This document shows positions 1 through 7,759 of a DNA stretch of 39,799 nucleotides, in pieces. Under the pieces are notes generated by a model, which saw nothing but the letters and a program-made list of their open reading frames with translations, was not told the origin of the DNA and searched no databases. How positions within the stretch are numbered: the stretch's first letter is position 1; each line of letters opens with the position of its first letter. This DNA comes from a virus. The stretch covers positions 1 to 39,799 of the IMG/VR virus record IMGVR_UViG_3300022744_000058; one strand, 5' to 3'. Made by a program: the position numbers and the translations under genes.

Positions 1-18
1 GTTACCATTTGATTTCAT

Positions 19-387
19 TCAGACTTTTAACCTCCCCCTCCTTGCCTCTTCTGCCGTCTTCATTCGATGACATGATCTGCACAGTCCTTGGGTATTGTCT
101 TCGGTGTCTGTTCCACCACTTGCTAGGTTGATGATGTGATCCCGCTCGGTAGCCAGTGTTATCCTTCCTTCTGCTTCACACATGGCACACAATGGCTTGG
201 CGTAAAACAGTGCCGCTCTCATTTCAGTAAGCCGCCTTCCTCTTACTCGCTGTTCTTGCGTTTCTTTCTTCTTACGCTTCCAGCCTGCTGATGTGTCATG
301 TCTCTTGTGTTCCTCACACCAGCCGGGTTTGGCTATCAAGGCTTTGCAAGAAGGGAATTTACAGATTGACTTGGCACGAGCAGGCAT
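19..387 (-). CDS. HNH endonuclease next to the terminase genes
   Basis: A 122-residue HNH nuclease. Zinc-binding pairs are visible at C67-x2-C70 and C103-x2-C106, with the catalytic D83-H84 and N98 between them. The N-terminal CKFPSC...WCEEH segment is a second cysteine cluster usual in phage HNH proteins of this type. In HK97-like cos phages an HNH protein is encoded beside TerS/TerL and assists cleavage of concatemers; here it would lie just before TerS if the window ends are joined. I chose the ATG at 387 because the protein then begins MPARAKSICK like its family. An in-frame TTG at 462 would put a terminator hairpin inside the gene. No Shine-Dalgarno is visible, since the U-tract of that terminator touches the ATG. 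Confidence 0.85.
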   Translation of the reverse strand: MPARAKSICKFPSCKALIAKPGWCEEHKRHDTSAGWKRKKKETQEQRVRGRRLTEMRAALFYAKPLCAMCEAEGRITLATERDHIINLASGGTDTEDNTQGLCRSCHRMKTAEEARRGRLKV

Positions 388-411
388 AAAAAAAGCCAGC
401 GCTTGGCTGGC
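388..411 (-). terminator. Intrinsic terminator abutting the HNH start (tR'-like)
   Basis: On the minus strand GCCAGC and GCTGGC form a perfect 6-bp stem (406-411 with 395-400) around a 5-nt loop, followed at once by seven T residues (394-388). It lies between the Q-like gene and the late genes, where lambdoid phages place the terminator that Q overrides. Confidence 0.75.
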
Positions 412-461
412 CCGGTAATCTGGTATTGCAGTGCGTACTTCGGCTACTACTACAGTTGACA

Positions 462-490
462 AGTATATGGTATAGATATACTGATCCTAA
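462..490 (-). promoter_or_regulatory. Candidate late promoter (PR'-like)
   Basis: Minus-strand TATACT (467-462) is a good -10 hexamer. The matching -35 (TTAGGA, 490-485, 17-nt spacer) is poor. Transcription would start near 455 and meet the terminator at 388-411 after roughly 45-65 nt, as in the PR'-tR' arrangement. The weak -35 keeps this tentative. Confidence 0.3.
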
Positions 491-508
491 AGCGTTTTTT
501 CCTGTTTT

Positions 509-919
509 TTATTCTGCGCTAACTCTTGCTGCTTCCCTGTATCGGTTAGCCTGATCGTGCATTCTTGCCAGTTCACTAACCAGCAACTGATGACCATGCA
601 TCACATTGATAGTGTACGTCTGTCTTGTTGTTCCGGTTCTCTTTCCAAACCATTCCAGCGATCTTCCCTCATACTGCCAGAACAATTCTACTGCTTGCCT
701 GTATCGTATCTGCAACTTACCCAATGCTTTACTTGTATCTTCTGCTTCACCTAACGTAATCGGCGCTCTAGACGTGTATCCATCTGATGATCCGCCACCT
801 ATATCCTGATAGATACCACTAATAACGCTGTCATATCCTACACCTGAATTGCTCCTTGCCCAGTTCCTCATGCGTATGATGAAACCTTCAGATAGTTCAG
901 AATAGACTTTATTAGTCAT
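509..919 (-). CDS. Q-like late regulator with sigma-region-4-like HTH
   Basis: A 136-residue protein whose N-terminal part (FIIRMRNWARSNSGVGY) resembles the start of phage late antiterminator/Q-type proteins. The later stretch around residues 75-110 (RYRQAVELFWQYEGRSLEWF, then KRTGTTRQTY) looks like a sigma-70 region 4 style helix-turn-helix. Its position supports a late regulator: last gene of the early leftward operon, followed by a promoter-terminator pair and then the late genes. It starts in a TAATG overlap with the previous gene and has an AAGGT upstream. Assignment is by motif style and context only; it could instead be an uncharacterised HTH protein. Confidence 0.6.
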   Translation of the reverse strand: MTNKVYSELSEGFIIRMRNWARSNSGVGYDSVISGIYQDIGGGSSDGYTSRAPITLGEAEDTSKALGKLQIRYRQAVELFWQYEGRSLEWFGKRTGTTRQTYTINVMHGHQLLVSELARMHDQANRYREAARVSAE

Positions 920-1101
920 TACAGTACCTTATTAAATAGATGTGGATACATCAGCCTGACCTGATAGATAGCGTCACGAACAATGCATTCACGTACTGGA
1001 TGATCCTCCGGCTTACCGGTCATAGCCGCCCGTCTTGCTGCCACTCTCAGTATTTCTACCGCATCATCTGGCAATTGCCTGCTTACAAGTTTTGATATCA
1101 C
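919..1101 (-). CDS. Small hypothetical protein
   Basis: A 60-residue, mainly helical basic protein starting at GTG (1101). The start overlaps the stop of the upstream Ref-like gene by four bases (GTGA), and its own stop overlaps the next start (TAATG). This tight coupling is the main evidence that it is translated. No domain is recognised; it is flanked by a recombination nuclease and the putative late regulator. Confidence 0.65.
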   Translation of the reverse strand: MISKLVSRQLPDDAVEILRVAARRAAMTGKPEDHPVRECIVRDAIYQVRLMYPHLFNKVL

Positions 1102-1367
1102 CAGTTCTCCATATATTGGTTTACTAACTCCATAAGGTGATACTCTGTAGCTAATCCATTCGCAGCAAGAAACCGCTTTGTTCCTCCATGAAATCCTGTT
1201 GCGCCTCTATGATGTTCTGGACACAATGGCGCGATCATGTAGTCGCTACGCTTTCCCGATCCTTCGGCAATGTGATGTATTTCTGCAGGTGTGTGGTATC
1301 CGTGCTTCCGGCAGATGACACAGCCAATATCTGCTACCTTGGACATGTAGCGCTTTTTGTGCGTCAT
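1098..1367 (-). CDS. Ref-like recombination enhancement nuclease (HNH)
   Basis: An 89-residue HNH-fold protein with C16-x2-C19, the motif EIHHI at about residues 29-33 and LCPEHHRGATGFHG at about 48-61. This pattern matches the phage Ref family; P1 Ref is a RecA-dependent HNH nuclease that cuts displaced strands. It lacks the long N-terminal arm of P1 Ref, like the shorter homologs common in phage replication operons. It begins 4 bp after the rtcB stop and overlaps the next gene, so it belongs to the same operon. It could act with RusA and the ERF/YqaJ pair in recombination-dependent replication. Confidence 0.75.
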   Translation of the reverse strand: MTHKKRYMSKVADIGCVICRKHGYHTPAEIHHIAEGSGKRSDYMIAPLCPEHHRGATGFHGGTKRFLAANGLATEYHLMELVNQYMENW

Positions 1368-1371
1368 AAGA

Positions 1372-2568
1372 TTACCCTTTCACACACAGAACCTGCTTCA
1401 GTCTGTGCAACACATCCACAAGATCAGACTGATGTTCCATTACCACATCAATATCTTTATAAGCACTGGGTATTTCATCCACAACGCCCTTGTCTTTTCG
1501 GCAGATAACGCCATCTGTCTGCTTCACAAGATCCTCTGCCGTAAATCTCTTTTCTGCTTCCGTCCTACTCATCTTCCTGCCAGCACCATGCGAACATGAT
1601 GTAAAGCTTTCCGTATTGCCCTTACCTTTAACAATGTAGCTTCTTGCCCCCATGCTTCCGGGAATAATACCCACATCACCATCACGCGCCCTGATTGCTC
1701 CCTTCCGTGTTACCCATACGTTTTCATTGAAATGATTCTCTCTTGCCACATAGTTGTGATGGCAATTAACCGCTTCCGTTGTGACAGTAAATGACGGCAA
1801 ATGCGTTCTTAATACCTTTAATACCAGATCAAGCATTGCCTTCCGGTTAGCTTCTGCAAAATCCTGCGCCCATGAAACAGCCTTTATGTAGTCCTCAAAG
1901 TGTTCGGTACCTTCCGGGAAGTAAGCCAGATCATTGTCTGGAAGGTGAATCATCCAGCGCTCCATGTCCTTTTTTGCTAACTCAATGAAGTAACTAGCCA
2001 GAGCATTTCCGATTCCCCTACTTCCAGAGTGCAGCATCACCCATACCTGATCAGATTCATCCAGGCACACCTCGATAAAGTGATTACCACCGCCAAGCGT
2101 ACCCATCTGATTCATCCACTTGTTACACCTTTTCAATGCCTTTAGTAATTCTGGATGACGGTCAGTCATTTCCTTCAATCCTGCATAAAACGGACTAACA
2201 GCATCAATCAGCATACGATCATCAGGATGCTGGTATCTTCCAACCGGAACTGCTCTGGTTATTTCATGAAAAACATTCTTCAATGATTCCTCATCCAAAT
2301 CATTCGCAGTCAGAGACAACCGGCAAGCAACCATACCGCATCCGATATCTACTCCAACAGCAGCAGGTATGATTGCCTTGTGAGTAGCGATCACCGATCC
2401 GATAGTTGCTCCTATCCCGTAATGCACATCCGGCATGGCAGAAACGTGATGATGGATGAATGGCAGACTGGCTATATTCTCCAACTGCTTCTTCGATTTC
2501 TCGTCAGCATCGTCAGTCCAGATCTTTACCGGCACTCTCTGCGATAAAATCACCTCTTTGACTGGCAT
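1372..2568 (-). CDS. rtcB: RtcB-type RNA ligase
   Basis: A 398-residue GTP-dependent RNA ligase that joins 2',3'-cyclic phosphate or 3'-phosphate ends to 5'-OH ends. The full set of motifs is present: VDIGCGM with metal ligand C77, GNHFIE at 161-166, LHSGSRGIGN at 179-188, NCHHNY near 268-273, and SCSHGAGR with H327, which corresponds to the guanylylated His of E. coli RtcB. The C-terminus QVLCVKG is almost that of E. coli, and length (408 in E. coli) agrees. The start ATG at 2568 has AGGAG 7 nt upstream and overlaps the rusA stop; an adjacent ATG at 2571 is equally possible. No RtcA or RtcR gene is nearby. Its place inside a phage replication operon suggests repair of phage or tRNA breaks. 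Confidence 0.95.
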   Translation of the reverse strand: MPVKEVILSQRVPVKIWTDDADEKSKKQLENIASLPFIHHHVSAMPDVHYGIGATIGSVIATHKAIIPAAVGVDIGCGMVACRLSLTANDLDEESLKNVFHEITRAVPVGRYQHPDDRMLIDAVSPFYAGLKEMTDRHPELLKALKRCNKWMNQMGTLGGGNHFIEVCLDESDQVWVMLHSGSRGIGNALASYFIELAKKDMERWMIHLPDNDLAYFPEGTEHFEDYIKAVSWAQDFAEANRKAMLDLVLKVLRTHLPSFTVTTEAVNCHHNYVARENHFNENVWVTRKGAIRARDGDVGIIPGSMGARSYIVKGKGNTESFTSCSHGAGRKMSRTEAEKRFTAEDLVKQTDGVICRKDKGVVDEIPSAYKDIDVVMEHQSDLVDVLHRLKQVLCVKG

Positions 2569-3011
2569 CATATATCTCCTTTTTTGTCTGTTTCGAGATC
2601 GGAAACAGTCACATACGCACCATCTGCATTGTTTGAATACAGTTTCTTGGCATAAACGATAGACACCTGCGAATCGTCTTCCCACGCCACGCCATTCATG
2701 CCATCCTTGATTGCTTTAACAAGATTATCCAGATCAGGCGTAGCCGTATGCGCTAACGGAACCATTTCCTTCTGTTTCTTCGTCCAGCTTTTCGGTACAG
2801 CAAACCTGAAGATAATCTCAAGAGATACCGGGCCAGTTAGCTGCTTAACTTTCGCTCTAGCCATAGCCTGCTTGCATATCAACCCAACACATGCCTCGTA
2901 AGTGCTGGTTGTTGCATCAGAATAAATAAATGGCTTTCCTTTCTTCTTACCTATAGCAGCCCTGCCCCTTGCCTTTGCTACAGGTTTTCCCGGAACGAAA
3001 AAGGTAATCAT
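2568..3011 (-). CDS. rusA: RusA-type Holliday junction resolvase
   Basis: A 147-residue RusA family protein. It opens with MITFFVPGKPVAKARGRAA, the usual RusA strand and basic segment. The acidic active-site motif PDLDNLVKAIKDGMNG lies at about residues 91-106, followed by WEDDSQV, which supplies further catalytic aspartates. RusA resolves branched recombination or replication intermediates as a dimer. Its start overlaps the upstream gene by ATGA, and its stop overlaps the rtcB start. Confidence 0.93.
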   Translation of the reverse strand: MITFFVPGKPVAKARGRAAIGKKKGKPFIYSDATTSTYEACVGLICKQAMARAKVKQLTGPVSLEIIFRFAVPKSWTKKQKEMVPLAHTATPDLDNLVKAIKDGMNGVAWEDDSQVSIVYAKKLYSNNADGAYVTVSDLETDKKGDI

Positions 3012-3301
3012 CTATTCCTCAGCGTTGCGTTATTCTTCAAATCTTCCGCGATCATTGCTATAGCCCGGTTATTCGTTCCGATCAGTTCACAGTGCGCCTG
3101 ACAGACTTCTCCATGAATGTACTGGAGCGCGTCCCGCCGAAAATTCTTGTTAAGCAATACATCCATCACTGCCTGTACGTTAATTTCCACCAGAAGCCTT
3201 CTGATCGGATCTGGTGTGCCTTCCCTGATATACTCAGATGTGTTGCATATAGCCTGAAAAATCACCCGCCTCAGAACGTGCCTGTTTAATACTGGTTTCA
3301 C
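3008..3301 (-). CDS. Hypothetical protein
   Basis: A 97-residue protein, probably all helical, with no signal peptide or membrane segment. It is coupled on both sides by ATGA overlaps to the DUF1367-like gene and to rusA, so translation is very likely. Two cysteines and two histidines (VCQAHC near 66-71 and the first histidines) do not form a convincing zinc site. I do not recognise a family; the context implies a replication or recombination accessory. Confidence 0.7.
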   Translation of the reverse strand: MKPVLNRHVLRRVIFQAICNTSEYIREGTPDPIRRLLVEINVQAVMDVLLNKNFRRDALQYIHGEVCQAHCELIGTNNRAIAMIAEDLKNNATLRNR

Positions 3302-3759
3302 TTCAGATCAGGCATCACGCCTGCCATTTTTTCTATCGTTTCCGCATCCAGATCAGGCCAGTACTTCTGCGCTATGTGATCGCAGAACCTGCCCACAAGC
3401 TTCCTGAATTTTTCTTCTTCCATGTTTTTGAAACTGATACTCTCTGGCATCCGTATCGGAATTTCCGGCATTCCCGGAATCAGCCTTGCCATGATTACCT
3501 TGCAGCAGATATCACCCTCGATCTGTACACGCTTTATCACGTCATGAGCATCCATGCCTTCCAAGTCGCTGATATTGTCCGCACATATCTTGGCAATGGC
3601 GTGCAGATACCGATGCATGGCCACGCTGCGCTTATCACGTACCACGATGTGTATGGTCTGCCCCAATCCAAGCCCGAGCGCGCGCAATTTTTGCCCAGCA
3701 TCAGCGTCCAGTGGTGTTAACGTACCCTTCCCGACTTTCATTGCCACCAATTCAGACAT
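3298..3759 (-). CDS. DUF1367-like phage protein
   Basis: A 153-residue protein. It begins with a strand-rich part ending in the basic RDKRSVAMHRYLHAI (about residues 42-56) and carries the C-terminal motif PESISFKNMEEEKFRKL near residues 107-123. This arrangement is that of the phage DUF1367/NinB-like group, whose members sit in replication-recombination operons next to RusA; no reaction is established. I chose ATG 3759, with GGGAGAG upstream, over an in-frame TTG at 3801 that lacks a ribosome site. It is the first gene after the structured gap. Confidence 0.6.
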   Translation of the reverse strand: MSELVAMKVGKGTLTPLDADAGQKLRALGLGLGQTIHIVVRDKRSVAMHRYLHAIAKICADNISDLEGMDAHDVIKRVQIEGDICCKVIMARLIPGMPEIPIRMPESISFKNMEEEKFRKLVGRFCDHIAQKYWPDLDAETIEKMAGVMPDLK

Positions 3760-3919
3760 TTCTACTCTCTCCCGGTCGCGCCGTTTTTTTCTTCGCTTCA
3801 ACCATAGTCTCTCTAAACCTTTTATGCCATTGTCATCCTGTATCCTGGACGAAATATGGTCTTTTGAGAATATAAACCAACTTCAAAGTCAAAATCTAAA
3901 CCTTCGTATCATCAACCAG

Positions 3920-4120
3920 AATCGCTTTTGGTGAGCATGATGCAGCCATCCTCACAAGGAAGGATGCACCTTTACAATTTCGCTCTCGGAGCCGCAATTG
4001 ACGCGTCAGTCTTTCGATTCATCGGCACTAACTTCGCCACCGATCCGGGTTTCTCAAATCTTTCCCACAGTACCCGGTTATCCCGTCACCCCTGCCGTTG
4101 AGACCCCGACAAGTGACGCG
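3920..4120 (-). ncRNA. Candidate structured RNA in a 366-bp gap
   Basis: No credible coding frame covers 3760-4125, yet the stretch is full of pairable segments. Read on the minus strand: CGCGTCA (4120-4114) with TGACGCG (4008-4002) closes the domain with 7 perfect pairs. CCGGGT and ACCCGG pair (4077-4072 with 4050-4045). The loop of that hairpin holds a segment (4057-4052) complementary to TCTCAA at 4103-4098, allowing a pseudoknot. ATCGGT/GCCGAT pair (4044-4039 with 4026-4021). A hairpin spans 4000-3975 and CATCCT/AGGATG pair (3966-3961 with 3952-3947). Such a set could be a regulatory RNA, a processed operon leader, or a replication-origin structure. No known RNA family is recognised and strand is inferred from the operon. 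Confidence 0.45.
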
Positions 4121-4125
4121 GCTGA

Positions 4126-4968
4126 TTACTCAGCTAACTTCACCATCTGACGTACAGCCTGAACCACGTTAAAGATTCCGCCTGACAAGTGAACATCGTT
4201 CCAGTCCTGACCAACGATCTCCGGCATTAAGTAGGGAAGTCCTGTAGACTGCGCGGCGCGCTCTCCCGTACCGGATTTATCGTTATCTGCCGCAACAACA
4301 TCACCAATCAGCTTGGCAACCTTCACCATGTTTCCTGCTGAAAAACACACGACGATGGACACATCCATACAACCCATCTTTACTGCTTTAGCGAGTGACA
4401 AGCCAGTGGCATACCCCTCGCACAAAATATTTACCTTGCCACGACCAATGCGATGCACTGCGTACTCAGCCCTCATGCATGGTGCAAAACGCTTGTGGAA
4501 CATGCCTTCTTCTTCGGATATGTACTGACACCCTGTCAGTTCATCGGCGGCTACGGAGTACATTGGAATAACAAGGAAAGAACGGTTCTCTGTAGTGATA
4601 ACCAGCCCCTTTTCATCTTTGAAACCTTTTTCTTCCAGATAGGAATGTTCTAGCAACTCACACGAATTAAGAACCTTTGCCGCATTGATGGCAGCTTCTC
4701 TGCGAGCCTTTGCAATAAGCTTGTCCTGCTCACGCTTCTTCGCTGCCCATGCTGCTTTTTCTGCTGGAGTGAATTCTTTATCACTCTCGAACCATACTGG
4801 CTCTTCTGCAAATTCCCAGTTCTGAACCCATCCACCTTTACCATCAAAGCAATACGAACCATTCTTTGTGTTCGGATGCGATTCAGTGCCGCACCGCTTG
4901 ATGCTCCCAGATGTATCCAGATGACGGATGACTAAGCCGTGACTTTGGGCGAATTGCAGGAAACTCAC
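4126..4968 (-). CDS. Phage DNA primase with TOPRIM domain
   Basis: A 280-residue primase-like protein. The N-terminal part has a zinc-finger-like segment (RCGTESHPNTKNGSYCF, about 25-41) resembling primase template-binding domains. A charged helical linker follows at about 68-100, then a TOPRIM fold with the glutamate motif LCEGYATG at 182-189 and the metal-binding ADNDKSG at 227-233. The end GQDWNDV is typical of phage Toprim primases. It probably lays RNA primers at the fork with the neighbouring helicase, whose stop it overlaps by four bases. It is shorter than gp4-type primase-helicases and has no helicase domain, consistent with a separate helicase gene. Confidence 0.88.
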   Translation of the reverse strand: MSFLQFAQSHGLVIRHLDTSGSIKRCGTESHPNTKNGSYCFDGKGGWVQNWEFAEEPVWFESDKEFTPAEKAAWAAKKREQDKLIAKARREAAINAAKVLNSCELLEHSYLEEKGFKDEKGLVITTENRSFLVIPMYSVAADELTGCQYISEEEGMFHKRFAPCMRAEYAVHRIGRGKVNILCEGYATGLSLAKAVKMGCMDVSIVVCFSAGNMVKVAKLIGDVVAADNDKSGTGERAAQSTGLPYLMPEIVGQDWNDVHLSGGIFNVVQAVRQMVKLAE

Positions 4969-6485
4969 TTGCGCCCCCTTGCAACACTTCTTGCATATGC
5001 AATCTGTTTCTGTTTGATCTTGCCGTATACAAGAGTACTGACAGGCACATGTTCTGCTGTGATAAAATTAAGTGATGACGGTGGCTTTGATCCTGTAATG
5101 TCCTGATAGATGTACCAAGCTCGTTTGCTTGCCGTATCTGGATTCCCGTTCAGTCTGGTATAGGTACATACCTGATTCCATATTTCAGATTCATCGAACC
5201 CAGTGCGCTTTTTAACTGGAGAAACCTCAATCAGAGTTCCTTCCTCATGATCAATAAGGTTGCGTTTCTTTCTCTCATACCCGCATGACACACAACGCTG
5301 GCCGCATGGGCTGTATCCACATTCAGGACACTTCGGCGGATCTTTCTCGTCCATATCCTTTCGGACTTCCTTGTCCATGCGTTCGCCAGCATCAAGTTCA
5401 CTTATCCCATTGAAATAAATGTCTGCATAATCGTTAGCGAATCTGACAATGTTTCCGCTAAAATCAAGCAGCAAACAATCTTCTTTATTTGAAGCAGAAC
5501 GCATTCCCCTGCCCCACATCTGAATCGCAGTAGAAAGTGATTTGCGAAGCGGACGGCAATCCATGACGCATGACACGTCAGGCACATCAAAGCCCTTTGC
5601 AAGCGCTTCTACGCTTACCAGTACGCGAATTGCACTGTCAGGCTTTCTGAATTCCTTGAGCAGAACATCGCGTTCCGCATCAGTAGTATTCGATGAAAAC
5701 ACAGCGGCCATAACACCGGCCTCGTTGAACTGCTTGCACATGGCTTCGCAGTGACCAATGGTCGCTCCGAATAATATGGACTTTCTTGATTGAGCTACTT
5801 TCAACCACTCTTTAACAACGTCACCGATGATCTCCATACCGCGCTTTGCAGCCGCGCCATCAGTCCATTCACCGCCAATAGTCTTGGCCCCTTCCATATT
5901 TATCTTCACGCCAGAAAAGACACGCATAGGAACCAACACGCCAGCTTGCGTTAATTCATGCATGGATGACGCGTTCACTACTCTGGAGAATATCTTTCCG
6001 AGACCTTTTGAGAATGGCGTTGCACTCAGTCCAATAACAACAGCGCTACACGATTGCACGTGCTCAGTCCATGCTGAATACATCGTATGCGCTTCATCAA
6101 TGATTATTAAGTCTGCTTCAGGCCATCCACGCCTGGCCAATGTTTGAACACTGCCGATCTGGAATGGAGCGTAAAGATTAGTTCGCCAGTGATTGGCTTG
6201 AATGATTCCGTGATTTGTTAATCCATACTTATCAGAAGTATCTGATGTCTGACCGATCAGGGTTGTGCGGTCACAAGCAAAGATGACGCGCTTGTATTTC
6301 TTTGTTGCTTCCGCAGCCAGCATCAGTCCTATATATGTCTTGCCTGATCCAGTCGGAGACATAAGCAACTGACAGCGATGGCCATCACGCAAACCATGAC
6401 GTAGCTTTTCCAGCGCAGCAGCCTGAAACTCACGCGGCGGCGGGAACGATCCATCAATCTGCTGTGTCATGACGGACTCTTGCAT
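4965..6485 (-). CDS. SF2 DEAH-box helicase with C-terminal zinc finger
   Basis: A 506-residue superfamily 2 helicase of the phage UvsW/RAD25-like type. Walker A is SPTGSGKT at 43-50, the Walker B box DEAH at 130-133, motif III SATP at 154-157, motif VI QMWGRGMR at 322-329. A four-to-five-cysteine zinc ribbon (CPECGY...CVSCGY) lies at 386-403, and a C-terminal helical part is present. It is predicted to unwind DNA for replication with the adjacent primase. Start: ATG at 6485, 2 nt after the ParB-like stop; a second ATG at 6470 is possible and neither has a strong Shine-Dalgarno. Confidence 0.9.
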   Translation of the reverse strand: MQESVMTQQIDGSFPPPREFQAAALEKLRHGLRDGHRCQLLMSPTGSGKTYIGLMLAAEATKKYKRVIFACDRTTLIGQTSDTSDKYGLTNHGIIQANHWRTNLYAPFQIGSVQTLARRGWPEADLIIIDEAHTMYSAWTEHVQSCSAVVIGLSATPFSKGLGKIFSRVVNASSMHELTQAGVLVPMRVFSGVKINMEGAKTIGGEWTDGAAAKRGMEIIGDVVKEWLKVAQSRKSILFGATIGHCEAMCKQFNEAGVMAAVFSSNTTDAERDVLLKEFRKPDSAIRVLVSVEALAKGFDVPDVSCVMDCRPLRKSLSTAIQMWGRGMRSASNKEDCLLLDFSGNIVRFANDYADIYFNGISELDAGERMDKEVRKDMDEKDPPKCPECGYSPCGQRCVSCGYERKKRNLIDHEEGTLIEVSPVKKRTGFDESEIWNQVCTYTRLNGNPDTASKRAWYIYQDITGSKPPSSLNFITAEHVPVSTLVYGKIKQKQIAYARSVARGRK

Positions 6486-6487
6486 GT

Positions 6488-7393
6488 CTATGCAGCCGCC
6501 CTTTTGGTTTCACGCTCCAGCTTTTCAAAACGCGCCTTGTAAGTCTTGGCAGTTCTGATTGCTTCGTTGCGCGCATTAATCAAACCAGTGACTTGCTCGC
6601 GCAACATCCTGATTTGCTCTTTCAGGTCTTTATTTTCTTTAACCAGCGCTTCTTCACCTTGCAGACTTGCAATCTGGTACGACTCGTTTTCATCCATCAA
6701 TTCCTGATAGATACGCATCGTTTCTTCATACTGATATTTATCAATCTCAATCATTTCAGGCTCTGGCCCTTCTGGAGGTTCTTCAGCCCTTTCCACAACA
6801 TCAATACCGCAAAGCTTTTCCAGAGCCTCTCTATCGTCTTTAGCCTTCTTTTTCTTCGGCTCTTTCTCTTTCACAATCTCCAGAGCCTTCGGAAGACTGA
6901 TTTCACCCTTGGTTACCTTGGCCGCAAGTTCAGGATCAGCCTTCGCGATTTTGTCGGCATTGCGTTGTGTCTTATCGCTAACTCCAGATAGTGCCGCCCT
7001 GTCCGCTACCGTTGATAAACCGGTAACGTTACCGATTTCTTTACTCTTTGATTCATAAGCTTCTTTTGCTAACGCCCCGATCGGATGTGCGTCTCTCCAG
7101 TCCTGAACAGTAGCCACAGCAGCAGCCCGTTGACCGGGTTCCATATGCCGCCTATTTAAATTCTGCGATAGCACATAACTGGCAACATCAACCCGGTCGT
7201 ACTCAGTGAATCTAGGCTGAACATTTGTTTTAATGCAGGCTGCATACCGATTCTGTCCGTCAAGAATCTTTCCCTGATACAGAACAATCGGATTACGCAG
7301 ACCGTTCAAACTGATGTCGTTGCACAGATCTTCAAACTCTTTTCCCTTCATCAGGGGGAACATTGCACAAAGTTCGTGAAGTTCGTATTCCAT
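6488..7393 (-). CDS. ParB/sulfiredoxin-fold protein
   Basis: About 301 residues from the chosen start. The ParB N-terminal domain is clear: FEDLCNDISLNGLRNPIVL followed by GKILDGQNRYAAC. The following helices (NRRHMEPGQRAAA, then AALSGVSDKT) resemble a ParB-type helix-turn-helix. The last about 100 residues are an acidic linker and a long coiled coil rich in E, K and R. The role is probably DNA binding in phage replication or its control rather than partition, since no ParA is nearby. I chose ATG 7393 because AAGGA lies 7 nt upstream and homologous proteins start at this depth; in-frame ATGs at 7453, 7438 and 7399 are alternatives. Confidence 0.75.
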   Translation of the reverse strand: MEYELHELCAMFPLMKGKEFEDLCNDISLNGLRNPIVLYQGKILDGQNRYAACIKTNVQPRFTEYDRVDVASYVLSQNLNRRHMEPGQRAAAVATVQDWRDAHPIGALAKEAYESKSKEIGNVTGLSTVADRAALSGVSDKTQRNADKIAKADPELAAKVTKGEISLPKALEIVKEKEPKKKKAKDDREALEKLCGIDVVERAEEPPEGPEPEMIEIDKYQYEETMRIYQELMDENESYQIASLQGEEALVKENKDLKEQIRMLREQVTGLINARNEAIRTAKTYKARFEKLERETKRAAA

Positions 7394-7528
7394 GTTCATA
7401 TCCTTATCTGGCACAGCACTTGCTGCATGTTTATTCATGAAGTCGTAAAACATGGTTATTTGTAATATTTGCCGACAAATGAAAATCCATACCAAGGAAT
7501 GGCCTGTAAACCATCATGGATTGCTTGG

Positions 7529-7759
7529 TTATTCATTGTTTACAAGTTCCGGCCAGATGCTCTGCCAGTCGTTAGGGCGTAAATCTTGCCTGGACACAAC
7601 ACCTGCCGTTAATTTTTCAATTTGTACTGCTCTGGCTGGAGAAATAGATGACTTGCCGTTCGCAAGCTGCCAAAGATGAGGAAGAGAAATACCCATTAAC
7701 TTGCACAGATCGGTTGATGTTCCGCGCTGACCTGACTGTATATAATCTTTGAGGTGCAT
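7529..7759 (-). CDS. Cro-like YdaS-type HTH repressor
   Basis: A 76-residue protein of the YdaS/Cro-like class. A helix-turn-helix spans about residues 14-45 (STDLCKLMGISLPHLWQLAN, then the ISPARAVQIEKLT helix), and the family end RPNDWQSIWPEL follows. It is the first gene of the leftward operon, divergent from cI, with GGAG 9 nt before the ATG. Operator copies lie immediately upstream, so it likely acts as the lytic antagonist of CI and represses both outward promoters. Confidence 0.85.
   Translation of the reverse strand: MHLKDYIQSGQRGTSTDLCKLMGISLPHLWQLANGKSSISPARAVQIEKLTAGVVSRQDLRPNDWQSIWPELVNNE

Noticed and set aside
388-462. N-terminal extension of the HNH protein from TTG 462
   Set aside because: It would place a strong terminator hairpin inside the gene, lacks a ribosome site and has no family-like sequence before MPARAKS.
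456-482. Plus-strand TTGACA (456-461) with TATACT (477-482)
   Set aside because: The spacer is only 15 nt and no plus-strand gene follows; the sequence would be antisense to the Q-like gene.
3554-3934. Plus-strand open frame reaching into the gap before the primase gene
   Set aside because: Mostly antisense to the DUF1367-like gene, no ribosome site, and composition is not protein-like.
6488-7393. ParABS partition system of a phage-plasmid
   Set aside because: No ParA ATPase or parS-like repeat array is visible and an integrase with attP is present; the ParB-fold protein better fits replication.
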